In this document: piece after piece, positions 7,857-16,555 of the stretch
Layout of the letters: each line of letters begins with the position of its first letter
Position numbering within the stretch: position 1 is the first letter of the stretch
Assembly: GCA_028694995.1 (NCBI GenBank)
Contig: JAQVJU010000004.1
Span: 1-36,067, forward strand
Reading direction: 5' to 3'
Length of the DNA: 36,067 bases
Source of the DNA: Minisyncoccota bacterium
Lineage (GTDB): Bacteria; Patescibacteriota; Minisyncoccia; UBA6257
The notes under the pieces: model-generated
What the model was told of the DNA's origin: nothing
The model's database searches: none
The model's input: the letters and a program-made list of their open reading frames with translations, nothing else
Program-made: the position numbers and the translations under genes

Positions 7857-9593
7857 TTAAAATTCAAATTTAAAATCCAATACCAAATCAGTATCTAAAA
7901 GAATAAATTCATCAAAAGAGAAAAGAGATATGGGAATCTTTTCTTGTTCAGGCATAATCAAATCCAAAGAAAATTTAGTTTTCTGTCCACTTTGTTTTTG
8001 AACTACAATTTCCCAATCAGATAATTGTCCCCAATTCTTAGGCAATTTATAAACCAAAGAAAAAGGCTTTGAAGACAATTGAGCCCAAGAACTAACCACT
8101 GTCTTTCCTCCTTCTTCATATATCTCAATTCCATTCTTTTTATCTAAAATCTTGTTTTGTTCTAATAACAATAAATCTTTATCTTTTTGATAATCTAATT
8201 TTTCATAAACATCATCTGATTTAGCTTTTTTTATTTCCTTTAAAAATCCACCTTTAGCTTCAATGATTTGTATTCCTTTAGGTAAATAAATCTTCAAATA
8301 ATTTTCCAATAACCTATCTGCTGGTAAAAAATCAGGAGCATCAATCAAAAGTGTATTTATTATCTCACCACTAATATCAAATTCTGTTTTCAATTCAATT
8401 CTTTTTTCTCTTTTATCTTCTGTAAAATCATTTTTTAAAAGACTAATATTAACCCCTAGATAATCATCCTTACTCTCCTTAACTTTTCCTGTCCAGTTAT
8501 AAGCATCAAAAAAATACTGCAAATTATCATCAATCAAATAAATCTGCATTTCCTTCTCTTTAAGATTCTTCTTTAAAACATCCAATACCTTAGCTAATGT
8601 TTCTAAAGAAGATTCTGCTAATTGTTCTTGTAGTTTTTCAAAAAACAATGGCAAAACATTCTTTTCCAAACGCAAAGGAGCTGGTTTAGCTGCTTCTTGA
8701 ACTTGTGTTTTGTAAAAAGAAAGGAAATTATCATCATCCAAATACAAACCATTAATTAATCCTAAAGAACCAGTAGCTTCTAAAACTGATTCTATTGTTT
8801 GAATATTGACAACAATCACACCATCTAAATCAGGTTTTTTTCCTGTTTTTGAATAAAGAGAAAGGATTTTTTGACCAGTTAAAGGAAAGTCAAAAAACCA
8901 ATTAGAATCATGAAAAAACCACCGATCTTCAATATTTAAAAAAGGATCAGGAGGTATAATTTTATCTAAAAATACTTCTTCTAAAGAAAATATGTCATCA
9001 CCTAAAAGAGTTATCTTACCATCATTAAATGTTAAATAGGCATAAGCGCCAATAAAACCTCCAGCTGGTCTAGGAATATCTGGATCTTGAAACAAAATCA
9101 GATAATTCTTTTCTTTTTGTTTACCTAAAAAAGATAACCAATTCTCTGTTTCATGTTTCTTTTCTGCAACCAAAGATAAATCATATTTTTCTAATTTAAG
9201 AAAATAACTATCTAAATCATTTAATAAAGACAAAGCATTTTCTTTTTCCTGAGCCATAACTTTTAAAAGCTCTCCTTCTTGTATTTTCTCCAAAGATTCT
9301 TTAATAGATATCAATTCTTGTTGTAATTGTATCTTTTCTTTTACAAAAGGAAAAAAAGAAAATTTTTGTACAAACTGATAATCCTTATTCTTTTGAGCCA
9401 AAGCTGTTGTTTCTATCAAATCATTTGCTTCTTGTAAATTTTCTTCCCTAATCAAAGAAAGAATTTGTTCATTTGTTTCTTGAATTTGAAAAGCCTTCAA
9501 AGCAATATAAAAGAACAAACTTATTAATAACAATATTAATCCTCCAAAGAGGATATTAACAAACAAAGAAAGATTTTTATTAAACAATTTCAT
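7857..9593 (-). CDS. DUF4012 domain-containing protein
   Basis: 578 aa; N-terminal TM; YLILFQDPDIPRPAGGFIGAYAYLTFNDGKI is the DUF4012 signature. Confidence 0.85.
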   Translation of the reverse strand: MKLFNKNLSLFVNILFGGLILLLISLFFYIALKAFQIQETNEQILSLIREENLQEANDLIETTALAQKNKDYQFVQKFSFFPFVKEKIQLQQELISIKESLEKIQEGELLKVMAQEKENALSLLNDLDSYFLKLEKYDLSLVAEKKHETENWLSFLGKQKEKNYLILFQDPDIPRPAGGFIGAYAYLTFNDGKITLLGDDIFSLEEVFLDKIIPPDPFLNIEDRWFFHDSNWFFDFPLTGQKILSLYSKTGKKPDLDGVIVVNIQTIESVLEATGSLGLINGLYLDDDNFLSFYKTQVQEAAKPAPLRLEKNVLPLFFEKLQEQLAESSLETLAKVLDVLKKNLKEKEMQIYLIDDNLQYFFDAYNWTGKVKESKDDYLGVNISLLKNDFTEDKREKRIELKTEFDISGEIINTLLIDAPDFLPADRLLENYLKIYLPKGIQIIEAKGGFLKEIKKAKSDDVYEKLDYQKDKDLLLLEQNKILDKKNGIEIYEEGGKTVVSSWAQLSSKPFSLVYKLPKNWGQLSDWEIVVQKQSGQKTKFSLDLIMPEQEKIPISLFSFDEFILLDTDLVLDFKFEF

Positions 9594-9623
9594 CTTTATA
9601 TTATTAAATTTTACTATAAAAAC

Positions 9624-9652
9624 TTGAAATAATCAAAAAAAGAGGTTATAAT
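9624..9652 (+). promoter_or_regulatory. rnpB promoter
   Basis: TTGAAA-17 nt-TATAAT; predicted start about 7-8 nt downstream coincides with the P1 5' strand at 9660. Confidence 0.8.
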
Positions 9653-9659
9653 ATAAAAG

Positions 9660-10004
9660 ATTGAACCGGGCAGCTACTGGAATATAATTTCCAGAGGAAA
9701 GTCCGAACACCAACAATTACCTAGTTGTTAAAAGGTAGCAGCTAACAGCTGTCGTTAAGCGTTTAACGCTTAATAGAGGTGCGAACAGAGACGTTGTGTT
9801 TTGAAAAAAATACAACCTCCTTATAGGAGGAGTCCTAAAAGCAATTTTAGGAGTGAAACGGCTAAACCCTTGCTGGGTGCAAGGTCCGGGCCAAGCATTA
9901 TGCTTGGAGTGACCGCTTGACCTTAATGGTGACATTAAGGCTAGATAAATGGCTGCCGCCCAATCCTTAAGGAATGGGTACAGAATTCGGCTTATAAGTT
10001 CAAT
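9660..10004 (+). ncRNA. rnpB: RNase P RNA (class A-like)
   Basis: GAGGAAAGTCCGAACACC, AGAGGTGCGAACAGAGACG, GTGAAACGGCTAAACCC, CTAGATAAATGGCTGCC, ACAGAATTCGGCTTATAAG. P1 pairs ATTGAAC (9660-9666) with GTTCAAT (9998-10004). P4 pairs AG(U)CCGAA (9700-9707) with TTCGGCT (9986-9992). Confidence 0.95.
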
Positions 10005-10010
10005 TAATAG

Positions 10011-10046
10011 ATGAAAACTGCCTCGTTAAACGAGGCGGTTTTCATA
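10011..10046. terminator. Bidirectional intrinsic terminator between rnpB and the RNase HI gene
   Basis: atgaaaactgcctcgt-taa-acgaggcggttttcat, near-perfect hairpin between convergent genes. Confidence 0.8.
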
Positions 10047-10464
10047 TGTTTAAAGTATTTTGTTGTTTATTAATAGCTTGATTTACCAAATAATCAGCTC
10101 GTTGATTCTTTTCCCGACGAATATGCTTGAATTGTAAATTTGGAAAATCAAATTTTAAATTCCAAATCTCCAAAAAAAGAGGTTGTAAATCTTTTTCTAA
10201 AATCTTAAATTTTCCATTTAATTGATTTACTGCTAATTCTGAATCAGAATTAACGATCACTTCAGTATCTTTCAATTTTGATTTTCCTAATAAATGTCTT
10301 GTTTTTTTTAGAGCAAAAATAATCGCCTTGTATTCAGCAACATTGTTTGTGGTTTCCCCTATATATTCTCCATATTCTTTATCACCAATAACCACCCCAA
10401 TGCCAGCTGGACCAGGATTATTCCTAGCGCCTCCATCAGTATATATCTCTAATTTTGTTTTCAT
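10042..10464 (-). CDS. Ribonuclease HI family protein
   Basis: MKTKLEIYTDGGARNNPGPAGIGVVI...NNVAEYKAIIFALK...VNSDSELAVNQLNG...HIRREKNQRADYLVNQA. The ATG at 10464 is more plausible than the upstream TTG at 10488. Confidence 0.92.
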   Translation of the reverse strand: MKTKLEIYTDGGARNNPGPAGIGVVIGDKEYGEYIGETTNNVAEYKAIIFALKKTRHLLGKSKLKDTEVIVNSDSELAVNQLNGKFKILEKDLQPLFLEIWNLKFDFPNLQFKHIRREKNQRADYLVNQAINKQQNTLNI

Positions 10465-10475
10465 TATTAATAAAA

Positions 10476-11303
10476 TTAAGTTTTCCAAGGTAAAGGTTTT
10501 TTGTTTTTCAAAGCAAACCCAGCTGCTCTTTTATGGCCACCACCTCCATATTTTTCTGCTATCTTCGCAACATCAACCTTGCCATTAGATCTTAAAGAAA
10601 CTCTTTTATCTTCACCGGCCTCAAACCAAACAATAGCCATTGGTGGCTTTTTTTTAATCAAAGCATGACCTAATTCAGATATTAAAATTGAAGAATTGAC
10701 TGCTAAAGTCTTATGTTTTTCAAATTTTACTTCTTTGGCTTCTTGCATTATCTCTTTGATTACATTATCTTGATATTCAATGATTTTCTTACCAATTTGA
10801 ATGTATTTATTCCTTCCCTTTCTATCTTCTAATTCTTTGGCAATCTTATCCCATTTTTTAAAATCCATATCATTTAGATTAATTGTGGCTAAAACTTCTC
10901 GGGTATAAGGTATTTTGAATTTCCATAAATCCATATCTTCTACATAGAGCAATAGTTTTGGAATTCTTTTTTTTGGAAAAAAATACTGCCAAACCAAAAC
11001 TGAAGCTGAACGCCTCATATTAAGATTTATTTCCACATTTTCAAATTTCTTAAGATCTAATATGTTTTTAGCACTCTGATGATGATCAATGATAATAATC
11101 TTGTTGTCTTTTTTAATCAAATCTTCTAAGATTTTCCTTTCTGGCACAATATCAACAAAATAAACTGTATCTTTTTCTATTAAATGATGAAAAGGGCTTT
11201 GATAATTCAAAGAGAAATACTGAGCTTTGTTCTTGAATTTCTTCCAAACTGCCCAAGCACTACCAAACCCATCATGACAATTTTGATGATAAAAAACAAT
11301 CAT
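10476..11303 (-). CDS. DHH/DHHA1 family phosphoesterase
   Basis: FYHQNCHDGFGSAWA, IIIDHHQSAKNI (DHH), KYGGGGHKRAAGF (DHHA1). Confidence 0.9.
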   Translation of the reverse strand: MIVFYHQNCHDGFGSAWAVWKKFKNKAQYFSLNYQSPFHHLIEKDTVYFVDIVPERKILEDLIKKDNKIIIIDHHQSAKNILDLKKFENVEINLNMRRSASVLVWQYFFPKKRIPKLLLYVEDMDLWKFKIPYTREVLATINLNDMDFKKWDKIAKELEDRKGRNKYIQIGKKIIEYQDNVIKEIMQEAKEVKFEKHKTLAVNSSILISELGHALIKKKPPMAIVWFEAGEDKRVSLRSNGKVDVAKIAEKYGGGGHKRAAGFALKNKKPLPWKT

Positions 11304-12484
11304 TATTTATTATTACTTAAAGCTTTTAACCCTGGTAATGATTTTCCAGCTAGATATTCTAAACTAGCACCACCTCCAGTAGAAAAGAATATTTGTGATG
11401 TTGTTTCTAAAGTTTTAATATTTGGCTCAACTTCTTTAAAACTAGCCATTGTTTCCCCACCCCCAATTACTGAAAAAGCATTTTTGTTTTTAATTATAGC
11501 CTTTATTATCTCATTGGTCCCATCTCTAAATCTTTTATCTTCAAATTTACCCATCGGACCATTCCAAAAAATAGTTTTTGCCTTTGAGATAATCTTACTA
11601 AAAGTATGACTCGCAATAGGCCCAATATCTAAAATCTTATCTTTTTCCAATACTTTTCCTAATTCTCTTTTCTGTTTTTTCCCAGCCTTGTCTAAAACTA
11701 CAAAATCACCAGGTAAAATTAATTCAGCTCCTTGAAAACCTGATAAGTTTATTTCTTCTGTGATTTCCTCAAACAAAGACTGGCCAATAGAAAAATCAAG
11801 GCTTTTTAATATTGTATTAGCCATCACTCCTCCTAAGAGAATATAATCTGCCTTAACTAAAAACTTTTCAATCAAAGGTAATTTATCTTTAATTTTAGCT
11901 CCACCTAAAATCACCACTAAAGGCTTAGCTGGATTTTTACTAACCCTATCTAAATTAGATATTTCCTTTTCTAATAATTTACCAGGATAAAAAGGTAAAA
12001 ATTCAGTAATCGCACATAAAGAAGCTACCTGACGATGAGAAACAGAAAAAGCTTCATTTATAAAACAATCTGCCATTTTAGCCAAATCTTTAGCAAAATT
12101 CTTATCATTTTCTTGCTCTTCTTTATAAAAACGAATATTTTCCAAAAGAATGACAGAACCAAAAGGTAATTTATCTATTTCTTTTAAAAGCTCATTGCCA
12201 ATAGGTAATGTTAAGAAATAAACTTTTTCCTTCATGGTTTTTTCCAAATAATCAGCTACTGGTTTTAAACTGTATTTTAAATCCTTGCCATTGGGCTGAC
12301 CAAGATGAGAAACTAAAATGATTTTAGCTGCCTTTTTTTCTTTTAACCATTTAATCGTTGGCAAAACATTAAGAATACGAAAATCATCTAAGATTTTACC
12401 TTTATCAAAAGGAACATTAAAATCCACTCTTAATAAAACTTTTTTCTGATCTATTTTAGCAGAATCTAAAGACCTTAAAAACAT
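11303..12484 (-). CDS. pgk: Phosphoglycerate kinase
   Basis: VLLRVDFNVPFDKG...VILLENIRFYKEE...VVILGGAKIKDKLPLI...FWNGPMGKFE...VIGGGETMASF...STGGGASLEYLAG. Confidence 0.99.
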   Translation of the reverse strand: MFLRSLDSAKIDQKKVLLRVDFNVPFDKGKILDDFRILNVLPTIKWLKEKKAAKIILVSHLGQPNGKDLKYSLKPVADYLEKTMKEKVYFLTLPIGNELLKEIDKLPFGSVILLENIRFYKEEQENDKNFAKDLAKMADCFINEAFSVSHRQVASLCAITEFLPFYPGKLLEKEISNLDRVSKNPAKPLVVILGGAKIKDKLPLIEKFLVKADYILLGGVMANTILKSLDFSIGQSLFEEITEEINLSGFQGAELILPGDFVVLDKAGKKQKRELGKVLEKDKILDIGPIASHTFSKIISKAKTIFWNGPMGKFEDKRFRDGTNEIIKAIIKNKNAFSVIGGGETMASFKEVEPNIKTLETTSQIFFSTGGGASLEYLAGKSLPGLKALSNNK

Positions 12485-12494
12485 AAAGACTATT

Positions 12495-13280
12495 TTACTT
12501 TATTTCGTAAGTGACGTTTAAATTAATTACTACCTCTTTGGTTCCTATTTCTATTGGTGCTTCCATCTCTCTACCTTCTTCCATTGCTCCACTCATCGCT
12601 TTTACATCTAAACTAAATGCAGGATATATAGGTTGTCCCTCTATAATATTAACAATTTTACCTAAACGAAGATTGGTTTTTTCACTTAAAACCTTAGCCC
12701 TTTCTTCTATCTTGTTTAAAGCTTGAATCCTTGCTTCATTTTTATAAGATTCAGGCTCATCAATTTCAAAACTGACATTGGAAATCCTATTAACTCCTTT
12801 TTCTGTTAAGCCACCAATAATTGTATTAATCTTATCAAAATCTCTAATTTTAGTGCTAATGCTTTGATTTAATTCATAACCTACTATTTTTGGCGGACAA
12901 GAATAAGAAATCAATGGATTCTCCCGACGACACCAATCATAATCATATTGAGGAGTTAAATTATAGCTGGAAGTTTGGATATCTTCTGAGACAATTCCCT
13001 GCTCCTTGATAAAAGCAATAGCCTCAGTCATTTTCTTATTGTTTTCCTCTTGAACAGTTTCTGCTTTTGTTCCTTGAGTGATAACACTAATCACTATCTT
13101 CGCAATATCTGGTTTGGCTAGAATCTTACCCTCAGCAGAAAATGAAATTGTTCTCTCAGGATTAATAATATTCTGAGCCAAGCGATAATTATAATAACCC
13201 CAAGTTAAAACACTCAAACTAAGAATTATTATAAAAACTGTTAAAACAGTTATTAATTTTTCGTATTTTTTTGATTCCAT
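12495..13280 (-). CDS. SIMPL (DUF541) domain-containing protein
   Basis: N-terminal TM; ISFSAEGKILAKPDIAKIVISVITQ...SSYNLTPQYDYD...A(L)NKIEERAKVLSEKTNLRLGKIVNI. Confidence 0.88.
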   Translation of the reverse strand: MESKKYEKLITVLTVFIIILSLSVLTWGYYNYRLAQNIINPERTISFSAEGKILAKPDIAKIVISVITQGTKAETVQEENNKKMTEAIAFIKEQGIVSEDIQTSSYNLTPQYDYDWCRRENPLISYSCPPKIVGYELNQSISTKIRDFDKINTIIGGLTEKGVNRISNVSFEIDEPESYKNEARIQALNKIEERAKVLSEKTNLRLGKIVNIIEGQPIYPAFSLDVKAMSGAMEEGREMEAPIEIGTKEVVINLNVTYEIK

Positions 13281-13284
13281 ATTT

Positions 13285-14052
13285 TTATTTTATTAATTTA
13301 TTAAGAATTTTTGTTAATTCATTTTTTTTAGTACTGGCGCCACCGACCAAAACACCGGCGCTTTCTTTTAATTTCAAAAAAGAAACAATATTCTGAGCAT
13401 TAACTGAACCTCCATAAATAATTGGCAGATTTTTCGCTATATCCTCTGAAAACCGACGCGCTAGCCAAAAACGGATTAAATCAATCATCTTTTGAACCTC
13501 TACCAAATCTTGTTGTTTTCCTGTGCCAATAGCCCAAACAGGCTCATAAGCAATAACTAAATCTGAAGATTTTTCAATTTGAATTCCCTGAAAGATATTA
13601 TTCAATTGTTCAAAAAGAATTTTTTTAACAGAAAACGAAGCTGCTGAATCATTGTTTTTTCTCTCTTTCTCCCCAATACAAACTATAGGTTTTAAACCAT
13701 CTTGTAAACAAGCTTTTACCTTAGCATTAATCATTTCTTCTGTTTCTTTTAAATGTTCTCGACGTTCAGAATGACCCAAAATAACATATTGTGATTTTAA
13801 TGATTTTAACATCTTTGGTGAAATCTCTCCAGTAATCACATAACGATTAAACCAAAAAGCGTCTTGAGCGCCTAAATAACACTTAGAGCCTATTCTTTCC
13901 TTAGCTTCAGCTAAATAGATATAAGGTGGCGTTACTATTAATTTAATATTTTTTATTTTTTTTGAATATTTATTAAAGATATTAAATAATTCCTTAGCTT
14001 CCATAATTGAAGCTGGTGCCATTTTAAAATTAAAAACAATTAATTTAGCCAT
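13285..14052 (-). CDS. tpiA: Triosephosphate isomerase
   Basis: NFKMAPAS, YVILGHSERREHLKET, VIAYEPVWAIGTGK, IIYGGSVNAQNI, GVLVGGAS. Confidence 0.98.
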   Translation of the reverse strand: MAKLIVFNFKMAPASIMEAKELFNIFNKYSKKIKNIKLIVTPPYIYLAEAKERIGSKCYLGAQDAFWFNRYVITGEISPKMLKSLKSQYVILGHSERREHLKETEEMINAKVKACLQDGLKPIVCIGEKERKNNDSAASFSVKKILFEQLNNIFQGIQIEKSSDLVIAYEPVWAIGTGKQQDLVEVQKMIDLIRFWLARRFSEDIAKNLPIIYGGSVNAQNIVSFLKLKESAGVLVGGASTKKNELTKILNKLIK

Positions 14053-14060
14053 ATTAAGAT

Positions 14061-14519
14061 TTAAAATAAAAAGTTAATACCTAATGAAGTTAATATTGTC
14101 ACTATTATTCCAGCTAAAGCAGCACCCAAACTAATTAAACAAAAAGCTTGTTTGTATTCTACTCCAAAAAGAAATGCTGCTGCTGAGCCAGTCCAAACTC
14201 CAGTAAAAGGCAAAGGAATAGCCACAAAAATAATCAAAGCCCATTTGCCCCAACGATTAAAACTATTAGTTGTTTTCTCTCTAGTTCTTGTAAACAACCA
14301 AGTAAAGAATTTATTAAAAAAAACAAATCGTTCGCTTAAATAACCTGATAACTTATCTAAAAACCATAATAAAGGAATAATAGGTAAAAGATTACCCATT
14401 AAGCTTAAAAACAATGCTTTTGACCAAGAAAAATTAAAAATTCCCATTGCCATAGGAATTGCTCCTCTTAATTCTACTATTGGAGAAGCTGCTATAATAA
14501 TAGTCCAAAGTTCATTCAT
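14061..14519 (-). CDS. Small multi-drug export family protein
   Basis: 152 aa membrane protein; SPIVELRGAIPMAMG...NLLPIIPLLWFLDKLS...ALIIFVAIPLPFTGVWTGSAAAFLFG. Confidence 0.8.
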   Translation of the reverse strand: MNELWTIIIAASPIVELRGAIPMAMGIFNFSWSKALFLSLMGNLLPIIPLLWFLDKLSGYLSERFVFFNKFFTWLFTRTREKTTNSFNRWGKWALIIFVAIPLPFTGVWTGSAAAFLFGVEYKQAFCLISLGAALAGIIVTILTSLGINFLF

Positions 14520-14551
14520 TATCCATTATTATACCAAAAATCTAATCAAAT

Positions 14552-14583
14552 AAAAAACCCTAACAAATTATTGCTAGGGTTTT
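14552..14583 (-). terminator. Intrinsic terminator of the small-protein cassette
   Basis: Minus strand AAAACCCTA-loop-TAGGGTTTT followed by T-rich TTTTTA. Confidence 0.75.
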
Positions 14584-14589
14584 ATTGAG

Positions 14590-14880
14590 TTAAATCTCTT
14601 TATTGTTCATTTCTTGTATTACTTCTTCTTGCTCCCTTCCACTCCTTTCTTCTTCACTTTCAGCTCTAAGGATCCACCAAATTAAAACAAGCATGATAAA
14701 TAGAATCAAAACTCCATATAGGATATTTTGCTGAATAAGATTTAATAAAGTATCTACTAATTGTTCATAAAGAGAAACAACAGAAAAAATTACTTTATTC
14801 CAGGCTTTATACAAAACTGGCAAGAAAAAAAATAAAATGACAGCTACAGAAGACATTTTCATAAAAATCCTCTTAATCAT
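14590..14880 (-). CDS. Uncharacterised small membrane protein (two predicted TM segments)
   Basis: 96 aa; VAVILFFFLPVLYKAW and ILYGVLILFIMLVLIWWIL hydrophobic stretches, acidic C-terminus. Strong SD AAAGGAGGT upstream of the ATG. Confidence 0.75.
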   Translation of the reverse strand: MIKRIFMKMSSVAVILFFFLPVLYKAWNKVIFSVVSLYEQLVDTLLNLIQQNILYGVLILFIMLVLIWWILRAESEEERSGREQEEVIQEMNNKEI

Positions 14881-14900
14881 TATATCTACCTCCTTTCTAA

Positions 14901-15074
14901 TTATTTATTATTTAACAAACACAAACTAACTCTTACTTCTTTCTTGTTACCATCACACACAGACTGAAGACCTATCTTTTCTGCCAATCTCTGCGCTTCT
15001 CCTAAGGTAACACCTCCATACTTTGTTCTTTTGTAGATTATTTCTTTAATTTCATTTCTTTCTTTATCTATCAT
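14901..15074 (-). CDS. Uncharacterised 57-aa protein (ORF track starts at 15146; ATG at 15074 preferred)
   Basis: MIDKERNEIKEIIYKRTKYGGVTLGEAQRLAEKIGLQSVCDGNKKEVRVSLCLLNNK; GAGGT SD 7 nt before the ATG at 15074. The longer ORF start overlaps the predicted promoter. Confidence 0.6.
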   Translation of the reverse strand: MIDKERNEIKEIIYKRTKYGGVTLGEAQRLAEKIGLQSVCDGNKKEVRVSLCLLNNK

Positions 15075-15117
15075 TTCATTTACCTCTTTTTTAAAATTTT
15101 CAAAGTTCAATACATAT

Positions 15118-15146
15118 ATACTACCACTTTCTAAATAAAATGTCAA
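15118..15146 (-). promoter_or_regulatory. Promoter for the two-gene small-protein cassette
   Basis: Minus strand TTGACA-17 nt-TAGTAT with extended -10 TGG, starting 4 bp after the map stop codon. Confidence 0.7.
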
Positions 15147-15149
15147 TGA

Positions 15150-15902
15150 TTATTGTGTAATCACCAATGGTCCTTTTTTAGTAATTGCTATTGTATGTTC
15201 AAAATGACAAGCTACTTGTCCATTAACAGTTACAAAACTACCATCTTTTAATTCTTTTATCTCTCCGCTTTTAAAAGTTACCATGGGCTCTAAAGCAATA
15301 ACCAATCCTTGTTCTAATTTAAAACCCTGTCCTGGATAGCCAAAATTAAAAACTGATGGATCTTCATGAGGTAAATACCCTACTCCATGACCAACCAGGT
15401 TTTTAATAACTGCCAAACCTTTTTTTTCAATATGTGATTGGATTGCATAGCCAATATCCCCTAGGGTATTGCCTAATTTTGCCGCTTTAATACCTTTATC
15501 CAGAGCTTCTTTAGTTACTTGTATAAGTTTGCGATATTGAGGCTCTATCTTGCCTATGCCTATGGTTATTGCCATATCAGTAAATAATCCTTTGTATTCC
15601 ATGCCCAAATCAAGAGACACAATATCTCCTTGTTTTAATATTATATTCTCTGTTGGAATACCATGAACAATAGTTTCATTAACAGAAACACATAAACTAT
15701 TAGGAAAAGGCTTTTCAGCAAATTCTGGTTGATAATTTAAAAAAGAGGGCTTGCCCCCTATCTTCATAATAGAATCATAGGCTATTTTATCCAATTCTTT
15801 TGCGCTTACACCTTGCTTAGCAGCCTTAGCCACTTTATTCAAGATATTAGACAATTTGCTACCCCCTTCACGCAAAATCCTTATCTCTGAGGCTTTTTTC
15901 AT
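15150..15902 (-). CDS. map: Methionine aminopeptidase, type I
   Basis: VNETIVHGIPTENIILKQGDIVSLDLGMEYKGLFTDMAITIGIG...GHGVGYLPHEDPSVFNFG...LEQGLVIALEPMV...FEHTIAIT. Confidence 0.98.
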   Translation of the reverse strand: MKKASEIRILREGGSKLSNILNKVAKAAKQGVSAKELDKIAYDSIMKIGGKPSFLNYQPEFAEKPFPNSLCVSVNETIVHGIPTENIILKQGDIVSLDLGMEYKGLFTDMAITIGIGKIEPQYRKLIQVTKEALDKGIKAAKLGNTLGDIGYAIQSHIEKKGLAVIKNLVGHGVGYLPHEDPSVFNFGYPGQGFKLEQGLVIALEPMVTFKSGEIKELKDGSFVTVNGQVACHFEHTIAITKKGPLVITQ

Positions 15903-16555
15903 TTTAAATGCTTTTTTATCTTAGAAACAATTTCCTCATGAATATCCATTATTAGTCCTTCTCCTTCAACCTCAATCAACATCTTTTTCTTTTTAAAGTA
16001 ATTAATAACTGGAATAATATTTTTTTTAAAAAAATCCATTCTGTTTTTTATTGCCTGAGGATAATCATCACGACGACGAATTAATTTAGCTCCACAATGA
16101 GAGCATTTTTTTAAACCAGGATTTAGTGCTAAAGAAAATTCCCGATGACATTTAGAACAAATTCTTCGATTTAACAATCTATTTGTTACCTCTTTTTCAG
16201 AAGTTCTTAAATAGATAACTAATAATTTCCGTTTACTAAACCAAGATAAAGTTTCTTCTAATATTTTGGCTTCTTCTAAAACCCGAGGGCTGCCTTCAAA
16301 GATAACTCCTTTATCAGAAGGCAAGCTGAGCATTTTATTCAACCAACAATAGGTTACTAACCACAAAGGAACTAATTTACCCTTAATAATTGTCTTAGAA
16401 ATATTTTCTCCAAATAGATCTTTTCTCTTAGCTAAAGCCCTAAGAATATCACCTGTATCAATATTAATTAAAGAATATTTATCTTGCAATAACTCTGCCT
16501 GAGTGCCTTTGCCGCTACCTGAGCGCCCTAATAAGATAATATTAAGAGATTTCAT
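15899..16555 (-). CDS. adk: Adenylate kinase (zinc-LID form, somewhat divergent)
   Basis: LLGRSGSGKGTQAELL P-loop; INIDTGDILRAL; CSKCHREF...CSHCGAKLIRRRDD zinc LID; secY-adk-map gene order. Confidence 0.93.
   Translation of the reverse strand: MKSLNIILLGRSGSGKGTQAELLQDKYSLINIDTGDILRALAKRKDLFGENISKTIIKGKLVPLWLVTYCWLNKMLSLPSDKGVIFEGSPRVLEEAKILEETLSWFSKRKLLVIYLRTSEKEVTNRLLNRRICSKCHREFSLALNPGLKKCSHCGAKLIRRRDDYPQAIKNRMDFFKKNIIPVINYFKKKKMLIEVEGEGLIMDIHEEIVSKIKKHLK

Noticed and set aside
9717-9935. 72-aa minus-strand ORF
   Set aside because: Lies entirely inside the RNase P RNA gene; spurious antisense reading of structured RNA.
9700-9992. Compensatory A-U pairs replacing G-C at the distal end of RNase P P4
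   Set aside because: These P4 positions vary in other bacteria (e.g. Bacillus); it confirms the rnpB call but is not novel.
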